Shown: in pieces, positions 1 to 9,980 of the stretch | Numbering within the stretch: the first letter of the stretch is position 1 | Layout of the letters: every line of letters begins with the position of its first letter | Source of the DNA: Picochlorum sp. 'celeri' | Lineage: Eukaryota; Chlorophyta; Trebouxiophyceae | Assembly (NCBI GenBank): GCA_010909725.1 | Contig: JAACMV010000011.1 | Location: 806,001 to 870,000, forward strand | Reading direction: 5' to 3' | DNA: 64,000 nucleotides | The notes under the pieces: generated by a model | What the model saw: only the letters and a program-made list of their open reading frames with translations | Database searches by the model: none | Told to the model about the DNA's origin: nothing | Program-made: the position numbers and the translations under genes

Positions 1-439
1 AAGAAGGATGCCTCCAAGTCCTGAAAGGCAACATGCCATACATCCCCGGTCCTGTGCACCGCTTCATCCAATGTAATTTCGTATGACACCTTTCCATTAA
101 TTATGTCCTCCTCGGTATAAAGACACAAACTCACAGAAGTTGCATTCGAAGAAAAAAGAGCAAAGTTCACCACATTCTACAGACAACCATAATCATGCCC
201 ACTCTGAGATGATTCACACATTCGTATCACGATACCCTCAATTGACAACGCACCGTATCTCCTTCATACGTAGCCCCCATTGGTTCAGGACATCCAGGAA
301 GAATAAGGGCGTATGGATCACCCTTTTCTCTTCTCTTCTTTGTTGATTCGAGGCCAGCAGCACTTGCTGACTCCACTGCTGAAGCAGCAGCTCGTTGCGC
401 TGGGTGAACATCGCGCCCCCTGCATACATATGCGATCAT
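1..439 (-). CDS. Isoamylase-type starch debranching enzyme, N-terminal part (runs off window start)
   Basis: Two exons are visible on the minus strand. Exon 439-254 starts at ATG 439 and ends in GATYEGDT; a 77-nt intron (253-177) follows; exon 176-1 continues NVVNFALFSSNATSV and later HRTGDVWHVAF. The motif LPGCPEPMGAT followed by VNFALFSSNATSVSLCLYT is the classic start of the glycogen-debranching/isoamylase family (CBM48 then GH13). These enzymes cleave alpha-1,6 branches during amylopectin trimming or starch breakdown in plastids. The N-terminus is rich in Ala, Ser and Arg, as in a transit peptide. An acceptor-like TATGCAG at 426-420 allows a further upstream exon, so the start is uncertain. 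The catalytic domain lies outside the window, so the isoform cannot be assigned. Confidence 0.8.
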
Positions 440-961
440 TCAATTTCGATACATTTGATAGGCACTATGAGACAGTATATTGCGACAGACCTGCGCCTGA
501 TCGCTGTCCTGAGTCCGACGTTGTCCCGAGTCCAACAGTGTCGACAAATGGAATCTTTCCTCGAAAAGGGCAATGTGCTGCAAACAAGCCCTCGGGAACT
601 CATTTTCTATGCTAAAATTGCACAGGAGACTTCTCAATACAGTAAAAGTGTGTTTCCGTGAGAGAAAAACACGCTCAATCAACGATAGCCTAGGTCTTTC
701 CCTATTCAATACATTCTCTGGGTAGATTGGACAATGTGCTATATGAAGATGGAAAAATATCAAGGATGAGACAGTTTCTTTGCCCGATGCCTTTCAATTG
801 AACGTATCTAGATGCTCTCAAGATTCGAAACCAGTGTCTTCTTCAGATCATCGAAGCCAAGGATTTGCCCCGGCTGGCATGGTCAATTGATCAATGCGGA
901 TGCTTCATAGGCAATATGATTACGACAATTTACCAATTTAACAATCTGACAGGGTCTCAAG
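440..961. other. Divergent intergenic region (isoamylase / FN3K)
   Basis: This 522-bp stretch lies between divergently transcribed genes and should hold both promoters. An open frame on the minus strand (about 763-440) has a possible donor near 495 and could be an extra 5' exon of the isoamylase gene, but its translation has no recognisable feature. I see no RNA gene or repeat here. Confidence 0.4.
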
Positions 962-2149
962 ATGCTAAGTGCGCACCAGGGCGGGAATGTTGTCCACTCT
1001 GCTGAACCTTGTCAATCGAACTTTGTAAAAAGAGGTCAGACACGCTCGGTTAAAAGGATGAATAAAGGCGTTGTGAGGGCTAAATCTAGGTACGGTTCTG
1101 GCCCAGTGTCCTGCCATGCTTGGTGTGTTTGATACAAAGGTTAGATGGCTCACTGAGAAGGCCAGTCAGTGATATCTATCATATATTGCAGTGATATTGA
1201 TGAGGAGATTCATCGCGTTATAGAGAGCGATCTTGGTTTTGGTTCTGTTGAGAAGATGACATTCTTTGGGGGAAGTAGTTGGAGTTCTTGTTACTTGTGT
1301 GAAACTTCTCAAGGGAAAAAGGTCTTTGCAAAGACTGCTCGTGGAAGAAAATCTGAGGACATGTTTCTTGGTGAATACCTGGGCCTCAAGGCCATGTTCG
1401 GTGAGGATGATTATATTTTCTGTAGTGTATCATGGTGTGGATGACGATAGGATATGGTTCGATACGTATGTGCAGATACAGGGGCACTTCGAATTCCCAA
1501 TGTCTATCAGTGTGGGGATGCTGGGACGGGGTCATTCATCTTGATGGAATACCTCAAACTGAATGGTGGATCATCACAAGCTCTTTTAGGAGAATGTCTA
1601 GCGAGAATGCATCTATCAACACCATCGCATCCTAAAGCACAGGATGGATTCTTTGGTTTCGATGTTGACAACACCATTGGTGGGACCCCACAGCCAAATC
1701 CATGGACTGATACCTGGGTCACATTCTTCAAAGTCCACAGACTGCAACATCAGCTCAGGCTCGCAGGCGACAAAAATCTTTCAGTCCTAGGGGAGAAGCT
1801 GTGCAATAACCTCGAGGTGTTCTTCCCTGCAGATATGGAGATCAAACCATGCACCTTGCATGGTGACTTGTGGAGTGGTAATATAGCAAGCGTGGAAGGA
1901 AAGCCATGTCTCATCGATCCAGCAGCGTATTACGGTCACTCTGAAGCAGAATTCGGTATGAGCTGGTGTGCTGGATTTGGAAAAGAATTTTACGATGCAT
2001 ACCATGCATTGATCCCTAGGGCTCCTGGGTTCTCAGACCGCCATGATCTGTACACCCTCTACCATATGCTCAACCATTACAATTTATTCGGCGGAGGCTA
2101 CTATGGTCAATGCGAGAACCTGTTGAAGCGACTGGTGTCGAAGATATAG
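962..2149 (+). CDS. FN3K: Fructosamine/ketosamine-3-kinase, probably plastid-targeted
   Basis: Three exons (962-1089, 1192-1400, 1476-2149) give 336 residues with frames that join exactly. FN3K phosphorylates fructosamines on glycated proteins so that the sugar falls off (protein deglycation). Seen: the family's G-loop equivalent GGSSWSSCYLC, EYLGLKAMFDTGALRIPNVY across the second junction, ILMEYL, the catalytic-loop motif LHGDLWSGN and the metal-binding LIDPAAYYGH. The first 43 residues, before SDIDEEIHRV, are rich in Ser, Lys and Arg with no acidic cluster, consistent with a transit peptide as in plant FN3Ks. The upstream exon was chosen because the downstream frame has no ATG before the conserved region. 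The introns are 102 and 75 nt. Confidence 0.9.
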
Positions 2150-2544
2150 AAGAAATATCGACCCTCATGTTGGCTGCCACTAGCAGATGAACCATGTTTA
2201 TCGAGTCTAGTGTATCGGAAAAGGAGGCCACTTACATATGTTGGGGTCATGCACAATATTGTGATCGTGTTTATATATACATACAGATGTATATGATATC
2301 TTGAATACATGACCATAGATACAAACACACCATCAACGATGATGTGATGTTACGTATTACGTATACTACATTGGGACACGTGTACCTGGTCGCCACATGC
2401 ATGTGGTGATGTCTATCGTGACATGATCTGCAGATTCCGATGACGCGAGATGCGTGCTCAATGCTGACAACGCCCCGCCTTGTAGACGATTCTTTATGCA
2501 TTATTCATTGTATTTTCAGTATGCATATTGTCAGGACGTAGACA
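2150..2544 (+). promoter_or_regulatory. Intergenic leader of the first bZIP gene with a 6-codon uORF
   Basis: The region holds a palindromic CACGTG (G-box/E-box core) at 2377-2382 and a small upstream ORF at 2521-2541 (ATG, five codons, TAG) that stops 3 nt before the bZIP ATG at 2545 and in the same frame. Whether the transcript includes the uORF depends on the transcription start, which cannot be seen. No other gene is apparent. Confidence 0.35.
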
Positions 2545-3947
2545 ATGGACGCAAGACAAGGTCGAGGAAACGGGTATGCCCCGGAGTCTTGGAAAACTCT
2601 CTGTGAGCTCGAAAGGACCCTCAGCGTGAAGCTTGTTTCTCCTGAGAATCAAAAAGGTATGCATATGCTTTGGTATGGTTGTTTTTAAAGAAGCATGGGC
2701 AAAGTGAGGCTTCAGCGACCCGTGATTCTGCCCTGCGGGGGGTAACTCACCAATACGTTCAGGTTCTAGATATCTGATTCTTCATATGGATTCCTATTTT
2801 TACATTATTAATATATATAGGGACGCTTTTGTCTTCTGGAGAGAACGCATCTACTGTTGGCGCCGACGAAGCACGTGGAAGTACCGGGGTAGACTCGCGC
2901 TTCGATGTCTTTCTGGATGCCGCCAAGGAATTGGACAGAAGGGGAAAGTCTACTGCTGGAGAAGGTGGGAACTTGATCTCCACTCAGGAGGATGGGATGA
3001 CTGAGAAGGAGCGAAGGCGGTTGGAGGCTACCAGAGCCAAGAACAGAAGGGTGAGTGTCCATCTTTTGGCGAATTGTTTTCACATGATGGCTCAAAGTGG
3101 GTTGTTCTCATGCGATTTATAATCATGTATGTAGGCCCAGAAGAGATTTCGGGAGAAAACGAAGATGAATATGCTGAAAATGGAAGCAGATGTCAACAAG
3201 GGTCTGAAAGAGATTGAGTTTCTCCGACACCAGAATCGCAAATTGTTCCAGGATAGGCTGATTTTGACGTTCTCTACTATGTTGAGAAAAGAACTCGTGA
3301 TTACATATACGGATAAAAACAATATCTGGAAATTTCGGCTGCCAGAGGGGCTGGCAGTTACGTCTGGAACGGAGAGTGACTCGTCATCAGTATGTGTTTC
3401 CACAACATTGGATGAGATGAGGAAAGCAAAAGTTTCCTTGGAAGAATCCATGGAAGCCGGCGGTGATTCATACAAGGATTCTTTGTCGGCGATTCTCGGG
3501 AAATTCTGGAGCGTGGCAGAGCTTGATGCCATGAAATTTGGTGAGCTTTTGCAGTTGGGCACAGCATGCAACTTCACTACCAAGGCAGCTTGGACTGCAA
3601 TCATGTCAAAGGTTTCAAGCATCGACAGGGAGTTCATGTTTAAGATGTACAACAATTTTAAGAAAGGGCAGGAGAAGTTATCAGAGTACTTGTCTTCAAC
3701 ATTGTCCCATTTGGAGGATTTTTCACCAGAGTCAGTTGAAAGTTCCGTGATGTCTGTACCAAACATCAAAACCTCTGTTGAACTGTCCCGGTTAAATCAG
3801 GTGTCTCTGGAATTCTTTGCTCTGTACTGTGAGGCATATGTCCATCTGCAGCAGAGGATCAGCATGAAGGATTTAGCCCACATCTGGGCAGAGTCCCCAA
3901 CAGTGATCCCTGATGTGATGAGTCTCCTCATTGCTCTTCTGCAGTAG
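2545..3947 (+). CDS. bZIP transcription factor (diverged paralogue)
   Basis: Three exons (2545-2656, 2821-3050, 3135-3947; introns 164 and 84 nt) give 384 residues. The basic region reads TRAKNRRAQKRFREK and spans the second intron; it matches the N-x-x-A-Q-x-x-F-R basic region typical of AP-1/Yap-like bZIPs and is followed by a hydrophobic heptad segment (MLKMEADVNKGL, IEFL, KLF). The C-terminal 200 residues are mostly helical with no domain I recognise. It is likely a nuclear sequence-specific DNA-binding dimer; the target is unknown. It sits next to two near-identical bZIP genes (4396 and 9981) with a related basic region but otherwise different sequence, so it is an older family member. 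The in-frame uORF just upstream suggests translational control. Confidence 0.8.
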
Positions 3948-4395
3948 CTTATGCCACTGCTTTCTATATGTATCGCCGAAGTTTATTAATAAAGAAAGTA
4001 CCTGTAAATATTGTTCAAGATCTCTCATGGTTTCTTCATGTATGTGCGTGAGGAATCTAGGGCATGAAAATCGCACATTTGCCTTGGGCCTCGCATCCAC
4101 GAGCCCATCATCAACTTGATGTACACTGGCCCCAGGCACGTGAGCAAATCGATCACATCAGACACATGATCCTTGAAGGATCTTTATCAAGGCACATCTG
4201 TTGCGAATCTGGCAATTATTCACTCAAGAAGTCTACGAAATTCCCTAATGGATTCTGTGCCATGGCTATTCTGTAGAATCTCTGGGAATGTATCTTCGTG
4301 TTGATAACATTGGCACCAGTTGAACCCTTCTTAGATCTTTAAAATCAACAGAAAATCTGAGTAAATGCATCTCAAACGAATCCTTTATACTAAGA
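3948..4395. other. Intergenic region between bZIP genes
   Basis: This 448-bp gap holds the 3' end of the first bZIP gene and the promoter of the second. A CACGTG core lies at 4137-4142. No convincing coding or RNA gene is seen. Sequence shared with the second bZIP copy begins only at about 4391, so the two copies have unrelated promoters. Confidence 0.5.
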
Positions 4396-6034
4396 ATGAC
4401 CGATAGTACAAACCTAGCCGGAAAACCCAGTGCCAAGGCTAAAACACGAAAATTGAATGCGCACGCTGTCGGGGAAGGGGATGAATGTTCATCTTCTATC
4501 GTCGATAATAGAGGGTTTAGTAATGTACAAGGTGCTTGGGGCATGTATTTGCATCCCATCTTGGCGAGGGAGGGGTATGGTGCTGAAACGCAGAGCCGCG
4601 AGGAAGTCGCCAGGGAACGCAATAGGCTGGCCCAGAAAAGGTTCCGTGCCCGACAGAAGGAGAAACGCGAGAAGCAAATGCAGGAGATGAAGGGGAAAGA
4701 GCAGGAGCGCGTGGCTTTGTTGTCGGAGCAGAAGGATATCGTGACGACCCTGAAGGTGAATGCTCAACTCTTGTCTGTTCGCGAATCCTTGTTCCGCTTG
4801 TACCGAACGGACGAGTGTGGTGCGTCGGCAGACGGACCTGCTGGTCCTTCCACCGATGCGAGGGGCTCATCTGCGTTGCCTGCGAGTCTGGGGGGCAACA
4901 TGGCATCGATGGTGTTGCAAAGCGGCCAGAGCCACCTTGCGAGTGCTATGACAGGACAGATTGAGAATGCAGAATACACCGCCCAATTCGTGTCGGATGG
5001 GGAGGAGAAGAGGTATCTTTCTTTGCTTCGCAGTGCCGAGGAGGTTCAGGGCGAATTCGAAAAGCGTGCTTCTGCTGTGGATGTGATGCTGCAACGGGCG
5101 GTGGAGTGTGGTCGGATGGAGGCCCTGGTGGCGTTGCGGGGAGATTGTGATTTTGTGTCTGCGCAGCAGAAGCTTTTTGCTTTTCTGTGGGGTATGTTCT
5201 GCGTGAACCCGTCTTTGGCTTTGGTGTGGTTTTCTGAGAACTCGACGATTGATGAGCACAAGTATGCCCAAGCAGCGGTGCGTGATGTTTTGTTTTTGTG
5301 TGTGTGCCCGTTTTCATGCGGGGGGTAGGGTATTCTGTTTGTATTTTCGTTGTTTCACATGTTGAGTTTATTTAATTGTTGCTGATGTATGGTATGTGTG
5401 TGTGTCTGCAGAAAATGCTTCATGCCAAGCTGTGCCCAGATGGCCTTGAGAGATTGCGGAAATTACATTCTGCTCAGAGTTTAGAATACGAAAAGAGGCA
5501 AGCCAGGCTTGAAGTATTGATGGCCAAGGTGAAGAAGGCTTTAGACAGCGTGTCCTCGTCTCCCGAGTACTCCTCGTCCACTGGAGCTTCCATGTTTGTG
5601 ACCCTGCAAGAGTGCACAGATGCCATTTGTGAAGTGGCCAAGGAAGAGTTCAGCTCTATGGCTCCGTTTTCCATTGCATTTTTGTCGGAGTTTGATCTGA
5701 TTGATCTATCGGTGTTGACGTACGTTTCCACTTGAATGTTGGATATATCGAGTGGCATGATCATCATCTCACTGTCCTTGTGGTGTTGCAGGTGCTACAT
5801 GTCTCCACAAATCATGGACTCGTATGCCATGGTGTCAGCCGTGCTCCGAGAGGACCTCCGCCAGAAGTCTTTGAAATAAGTAAGCGTCTCTGAGAGTCCT
5901 ACTCTATGAGATATCAGTGAATCACAGGCGTGTGACAGTAGTAGGATGCCACCCTTCTTTTTCTAATTTTCCCATCTTTGCAAAGTCTCAAAGTATACTT
6001 GCCACGAGGTTGCTATGCTGCTAGTATGAGACAT
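4391..6034 (+). repeat. Duplicated 1.64-kb block, copy 1
   Basis: This block is near-identical to 9976-11621 (offset 5585 bp until small indels downstream of the gene). It starts 5 bases before the bZIP ATG and ends about 150 bp after its stop, so it carries the whole gene and its 3' flank but no promoter. Confidence 0.9.
4396..5879 (+). CDS. bZIP transcription factor, duplicate copy 1
   Basis: Three exons (4396-5277, 5412-5719, 5792-5879) give 425 residues. The basic region RNRLAQKRFRARQKEKREK is followed by a hydrophobic heptad segment (residues about 75-130) forming the zipper, then an Ala/Gly/Ser-rich linker and a long helical C-terminus. This is a bZIP of the N-R-x-A-Q-K-x-F-R class, so probably a nuclear DNA-binding homo- or heterodimer. 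Almost the same protein is encoded at 9981-11464, with substitutions such as Gln/Arg just after the basic region and a cluster of changes near the end of exon 2. The function is unknown beyond the family. Confidence 0.85.
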
Positions 6035-6150
6035 TTCAGCTACAATTCAGCTTTTCTCAAGCCAAAACCTATATTTCGTTGAATGAATCAACTACATGAC
6101 CAAGACGTGGGCGTAGATCTATGTAATGTCATCTCCCATGAATCAGAGCA

Positions 6151-6496
6151 TCACAAATCACAGACCAATTCTTCAAACGAACAATCCTGAAGGAGTTCCC
6201 ACATCCGACGCACAGCAATCGACTCAACATCAATCGCCTGTTTCAATCCCCCAAGCAACTCGCTCCCTTTGAGGGTACTTGTGATTTCTTTCATGTCATC
6301 CCTAGAAATTTCCTCCAAAAGCAACTCGACCAATCTCTCCTATACACACCATTTCCACAGTAATCACTATTCACTATTTAATATCATAATATATCGCACT
6401 ACTGTATTGTGACTAAAAGAGACGAGAACGCACATCTTTTTGTAATAGAGCATAAAACTCTCGTTTTATCACCTGAATAGAATTTGTATCTACCAT
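6151..6496 (-). CDS. Small hypothetical helical protein
   Basis: Two exons on the minus strand (6496-6434 and 6339-6151, intron 94 nt with GTGCG donor and TATAG acceptor) join in frame to give 83 residues. Evidence for coding is the good splice sites, an amphipathic acidic sequence (REFYALLQKDERLVELLLEE at the junction) and no neighbouring gene on this stretch. The frame stays open upstream of the chosen ATG, so another 5' exon is possible. I do not recognise the family. The pattern suggests a small coiled or helical-bundle subunit of a complex, which is inference only. Confidence 0.4.
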
Positions 6497-7065
6497 GGCT
6501 ATACCTGGAAATTGGTACATTGATATATGAAATACTAGCAGTGTCTCTGGCCACGCATGTATCAGCCTTACCTGAGATCTCACAGTACCACCCCCTTGCC
6601 TGAGATCTCTCTTGCACACATGGCCCCATCTATGGAGCACTTGTGCTGATTCATTATTGTGTTCAATGGGATACAAAGTCTATCGACTTGACTCTGTATA
6701 CGCTGATTCCAAGCAGCTCACTATATCGTACACCCGATCTCATCTGTGAATTGGGTCCCAGGACAGGGCCTGTCATCCATGGATGGGGCGCAGGGAGGGA
6801 GGATAGAGGTTCACCAATTGGCGTTTGCAAACGTTTAGAAAATTGAGAGGAATTCAAATTCAAATTGGCAATCCCTCCCTGCATGTGTGATTGTGGCACT
6901 CTGGATCATTCATATGAAATTAAAATAATGTATTTATGTAAGAAAGTAGAACATAATCGCATCCTACGCTGATTCTCGGGTGTGCGCTACCATGCCACAG
7001 CGGTTGGGTGAAACTTTCAACAGGAAATCGACGACATCCTCTGCAGCGATCACGTTTGAGCACGG
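6497..7065. other. Intergenic, upstream of XRCC3
   Basis: No supported gene is seen. Open frames on both strands near 6650-6900 lack start context and family resemblance. The region should hold the promoter driving XRCC3 and possibly also UPB1. Confidence 0.5.
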
Positions 7066-8272
7066 ATGAAAATGGATTGTTATAGAAGAGATATCATCCG
7101 GGGTAAAGAGAAAGTAGGAACTGGGTGTGAAGAGTTGGACCAGTGTCTTCAGGGTGGGATTTCTACAAAGGAAATATGCGAGATATCAGGTACTGCTTTT
7201 ATGTTTCTCTCGAAATACATGGACGAGGTCGAGAAACGATAATAGAGTTTTTCAATTTTGCAGGGGAATCGTCATCTGGAAAGACACAGCTATGCCTTCA
7301 GGTCTTGGTGAACACTGTGTGTTTGTCTCATGCCCATGCTGTGTATTTTCATACAGAAGGTGATCCTCCATTGCATCGACTGGAACAGATTGCAAAGAGT
7401 ATGATAGAAAAGTGGGTCATTGGTGTCATGAAATGAAGTCGTGGATGGCTGATATAGTAGGGAATGTGTGTATGCCTGCAGGGGGGAATTGGAGTATTCT
7501 GTTGACAGTGTGTTGGATCATGTGTACATGGAGCATTCGTTCGATAAAGAGGAGGATTTATACCATAGACTTGTGAATGTGGAAGAACTTTTGATTCGTT
7601 TGGCAGGATCTGACGCCCCTGTGAAGGTATTGATTGTTGATTCAATAGCATACATGTTTCGAGATCTTGATCCAAATGCCATGACAACGGCCTTGTCGAC
7701 CAGGTCAGGCTTCTTCTTTAAAATAGCTTCCTTATTGAGGTGAGTATCTGTGCTATAAGACGACGTACGTTTCGACAGGGCGTCATACCTGATTGGTCTT
7801 GTGTAGAAAGTATGCTGATGTGTACAATCTGGCCGTGATTGTCACAAATCACGCTGTGGATCTGTTTGATACGGAGCAAGAGGAAAACACATGTTCAAAT
7901 ACGTTTATAGAATCATTTCCAGGCTGTGCTGGATTGGCATTAGAATCCAGTGGGAGACTGTTGTACCCTGCCCTAGGGCTCGCATGGTCAAACTGTGTCA
8001 CCACAAGACTCTTCACTTCCAAAGAAGCTGTCATAGATGAGAGCGGAGAAATCAACCCTGTAGTGTATACTGGGTCAATTGGCCGTAAGACACGTATTGG
8101 TGCTGGGAAAGACTCATCCATGTATCCCCAGGTGAGGGGAATGCAGATTGTGTTTAGTCCAAACCTACCTCAAAACAAATGCCACTTCATTATTGGTGAG
8201 GGTGGATGCTATGGCATTTCTCATTCACATTTGGAAAGTAATACAGTTATTCTGAGCCAGACAAGGGTGTAA
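7066..8272 (+). CDS. XRCC3: RAD51 paralogue XRCC3
   Basis: Four exons (7066-7189, 7264-7411, 7482-7739, 7807-8272) give 331 residues with consistent phases. XRCC3 is a RecA-fold ATPase that works with RAD51C in homologous recombination and Holliday-junction processing. Seen: TGCEELDQCLQGGI, Walker A GESSSGKTQ across the first junction, Walker B VLIVDSIAYMF, and the XRCC3-specific LYPALGLAWSNCVTTRLF with a C-terminal FSPNLPQNKCHFII. Those last motifs separate it from RAD51C and DMC1. The N-terminal helical region is shorter than in animals, so an upstream exon may be missing, although a stop lies in frame shortly before ATG 7066. Its stop codon is only 9 nt from the next gene's ATG. Confidence 0.9.
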
Positions 8273-8281
8273 TCGGTACCT

Positions 8282-9620
8282 ATGCCAGAAAAGGGCGATC
8301 TTTGTGGTTTCGACTCTCTCGAGGACATTTTAGAGGTACGAAGGCAATGATGCATCATTCCCTTGTTTGAAAAGTCAGTCATGTGAATGGAGATGATGTG
8401 TGAATGTTGGTTGCAGGCACGTCTACCGGAGGCAGAATTACTCGAGGTCAAACGAATTCTGTTCGGTCAGAATGGAGGAAAACCCGTGGAGAAATTGCCA
8501 GTGAAGGAATCAGCTACTCAGCATGCTGAAAATTCAAACATAGATCTCAAATCGTTTCAATTTACCAGCAATCCGGAACAATTGCGACAGCCCAGAGTTG
8601 TTCGGATTGGGCTTGTGCAGCACTCTATCAAAGCTCCTACAACTGCACCCATGGATCAGCAGCGACAGAACATTTTTGACAGGGTTTCTGAGATTGCAGC
8701 GATTGCATCAGAGTGCAACGTGAACATTTTATGCTTGCAGGAGGCCTTTCACATGCCATTTGGGTTTTGTACTCGGGAGAAGACTTGGTGTGAGCTTGCA
8801 GAGCCAATCAAAGGAGGTCCTTCAATAGTCTTGTGTCAAGATATCGCTAAAAAATACGGCATGGTGGTTGTTTGCCCGATTTTGGAAAGAGATGAGAGTC
8901 ATTGTGATGTTATATGGAATACAGCTGTCGTGATTGATGAGCATGGCAAGATTCTAGGGTTTCATCGAAAGGTATGGGGTACATGTCGCAGTGAGTTGCT
9001 AGCAAAGACACTGACCTGTAACGCATATGGTATTGTAGAATCACATTCCTCGAGTGGGGGATTTCAACGAAAGCACATATTACATGGAAGGAAACACCGG
9101 CCATCCCGTGTTTGAAACCTCATTTGGTAGAATTGGAATCAATATATGCTATGGGCGCCATCATCCACTGAACTGGATGGCATTTGGATTAAACGGTGCA
9201 GAGATTGTCTTTAATCCGTCCGCAACTGTAGGGGCACTGAGTGAACCATTGTGGCCAATCGAAGCTAGAAATGCAGCCATCGCAAATGGGTACTTTGTCG
9301 GTGCAATCAATAGAGTGGGTACAGAAGAATTCCCAAATGCATTCACCAGCGGGGATGGGAAAGAAGCTCACAAGGACTTTGGGCATTTTTATGGCAGTTC
9401 ATATGTTGCAGCACCGGATGCATCAAGGACTCCAGGTTTGAGCCGATATAGAGACGGATTGATGGTTGCTGAGATTGATCTGAACTTGTGTAGGCAAATC
9501 AAAGACCATTGGGGGTTTCAACTCACGGCAAGGCATGCCATGTATGCAGACCTGTTGCAGGATTATGTAAAGCATGATTTCAAGCCTCAAATAATCGTCC
9601 AGAAAAAGGACAAGGAGTGA
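8282..9620 (+). CDS. UPB1: Beta-ureidopropionase (beta-alanine synthase, EC 3.5.1.6)
   Basis: Three exons (8282-8335, 8417-8971, 9039-9620) give 396 residues, close to the animal and plant enzymes (about 384-410). It hydrolyses N-carbamoyl-beta-alanine to beta-alanine, CO2 and ammonia, the last step of reductive pyrimidine breakdown. It is a carbon-nitrogen hydrolase with a Glu-Lys-Cys triad: Glu in LQEAFHMPF (about 127), Lys in GFHRK (about 203, at an exon end) and Cys in [10 protein letters not shown] (about 240). The short first exon, ending SLEDILE and continuing [17 protein letters not shown], matches the conserved N-terminus, so the ATG at 8282 is well supported. The upstream neighbour XRCC3 ends 9 nt earlier on the same strand. 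Confidence 0.93.
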
Positions 9621-9980
9621 TCGTTTGATGTCTGAATCAATTATATTGGAAGAGCTAATGTAAACCGTTCATTCTCAAAGACTACTAGTCTTACTAGCCA
9701 AATCAAATGAAAAGATCTCCTGAGGATATAGGGTGCGCAGTCATTCTTCAAGATGCAATTATTTATTCTTTCAAGATGCTTGCTCAAGCTGTACTATAGA
9801 ATTATCAACTCCAGACACAAGTTGTGCTCTGATCGATCAGTACAAGCCTGTACCCAATGACATAAGATCTCGTAAGAGTCTAGTACAGCGCTGATCCACT
9901 CCCTGCGCTGCACACTGACAAAAATAGACTACATATTTGAATCCCACTTTTATTCTTTTTATAAATGAAATGTATTAAGA
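9621..9980. other. Intergenic, UPB1 to bZIP copy 2
   Basis: This 360-bp gap has no supported gene. It is unrelated to the sequence upstream of bZIP copy 1 apart from the last few bases before the ATG. Confidence 0.5.
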
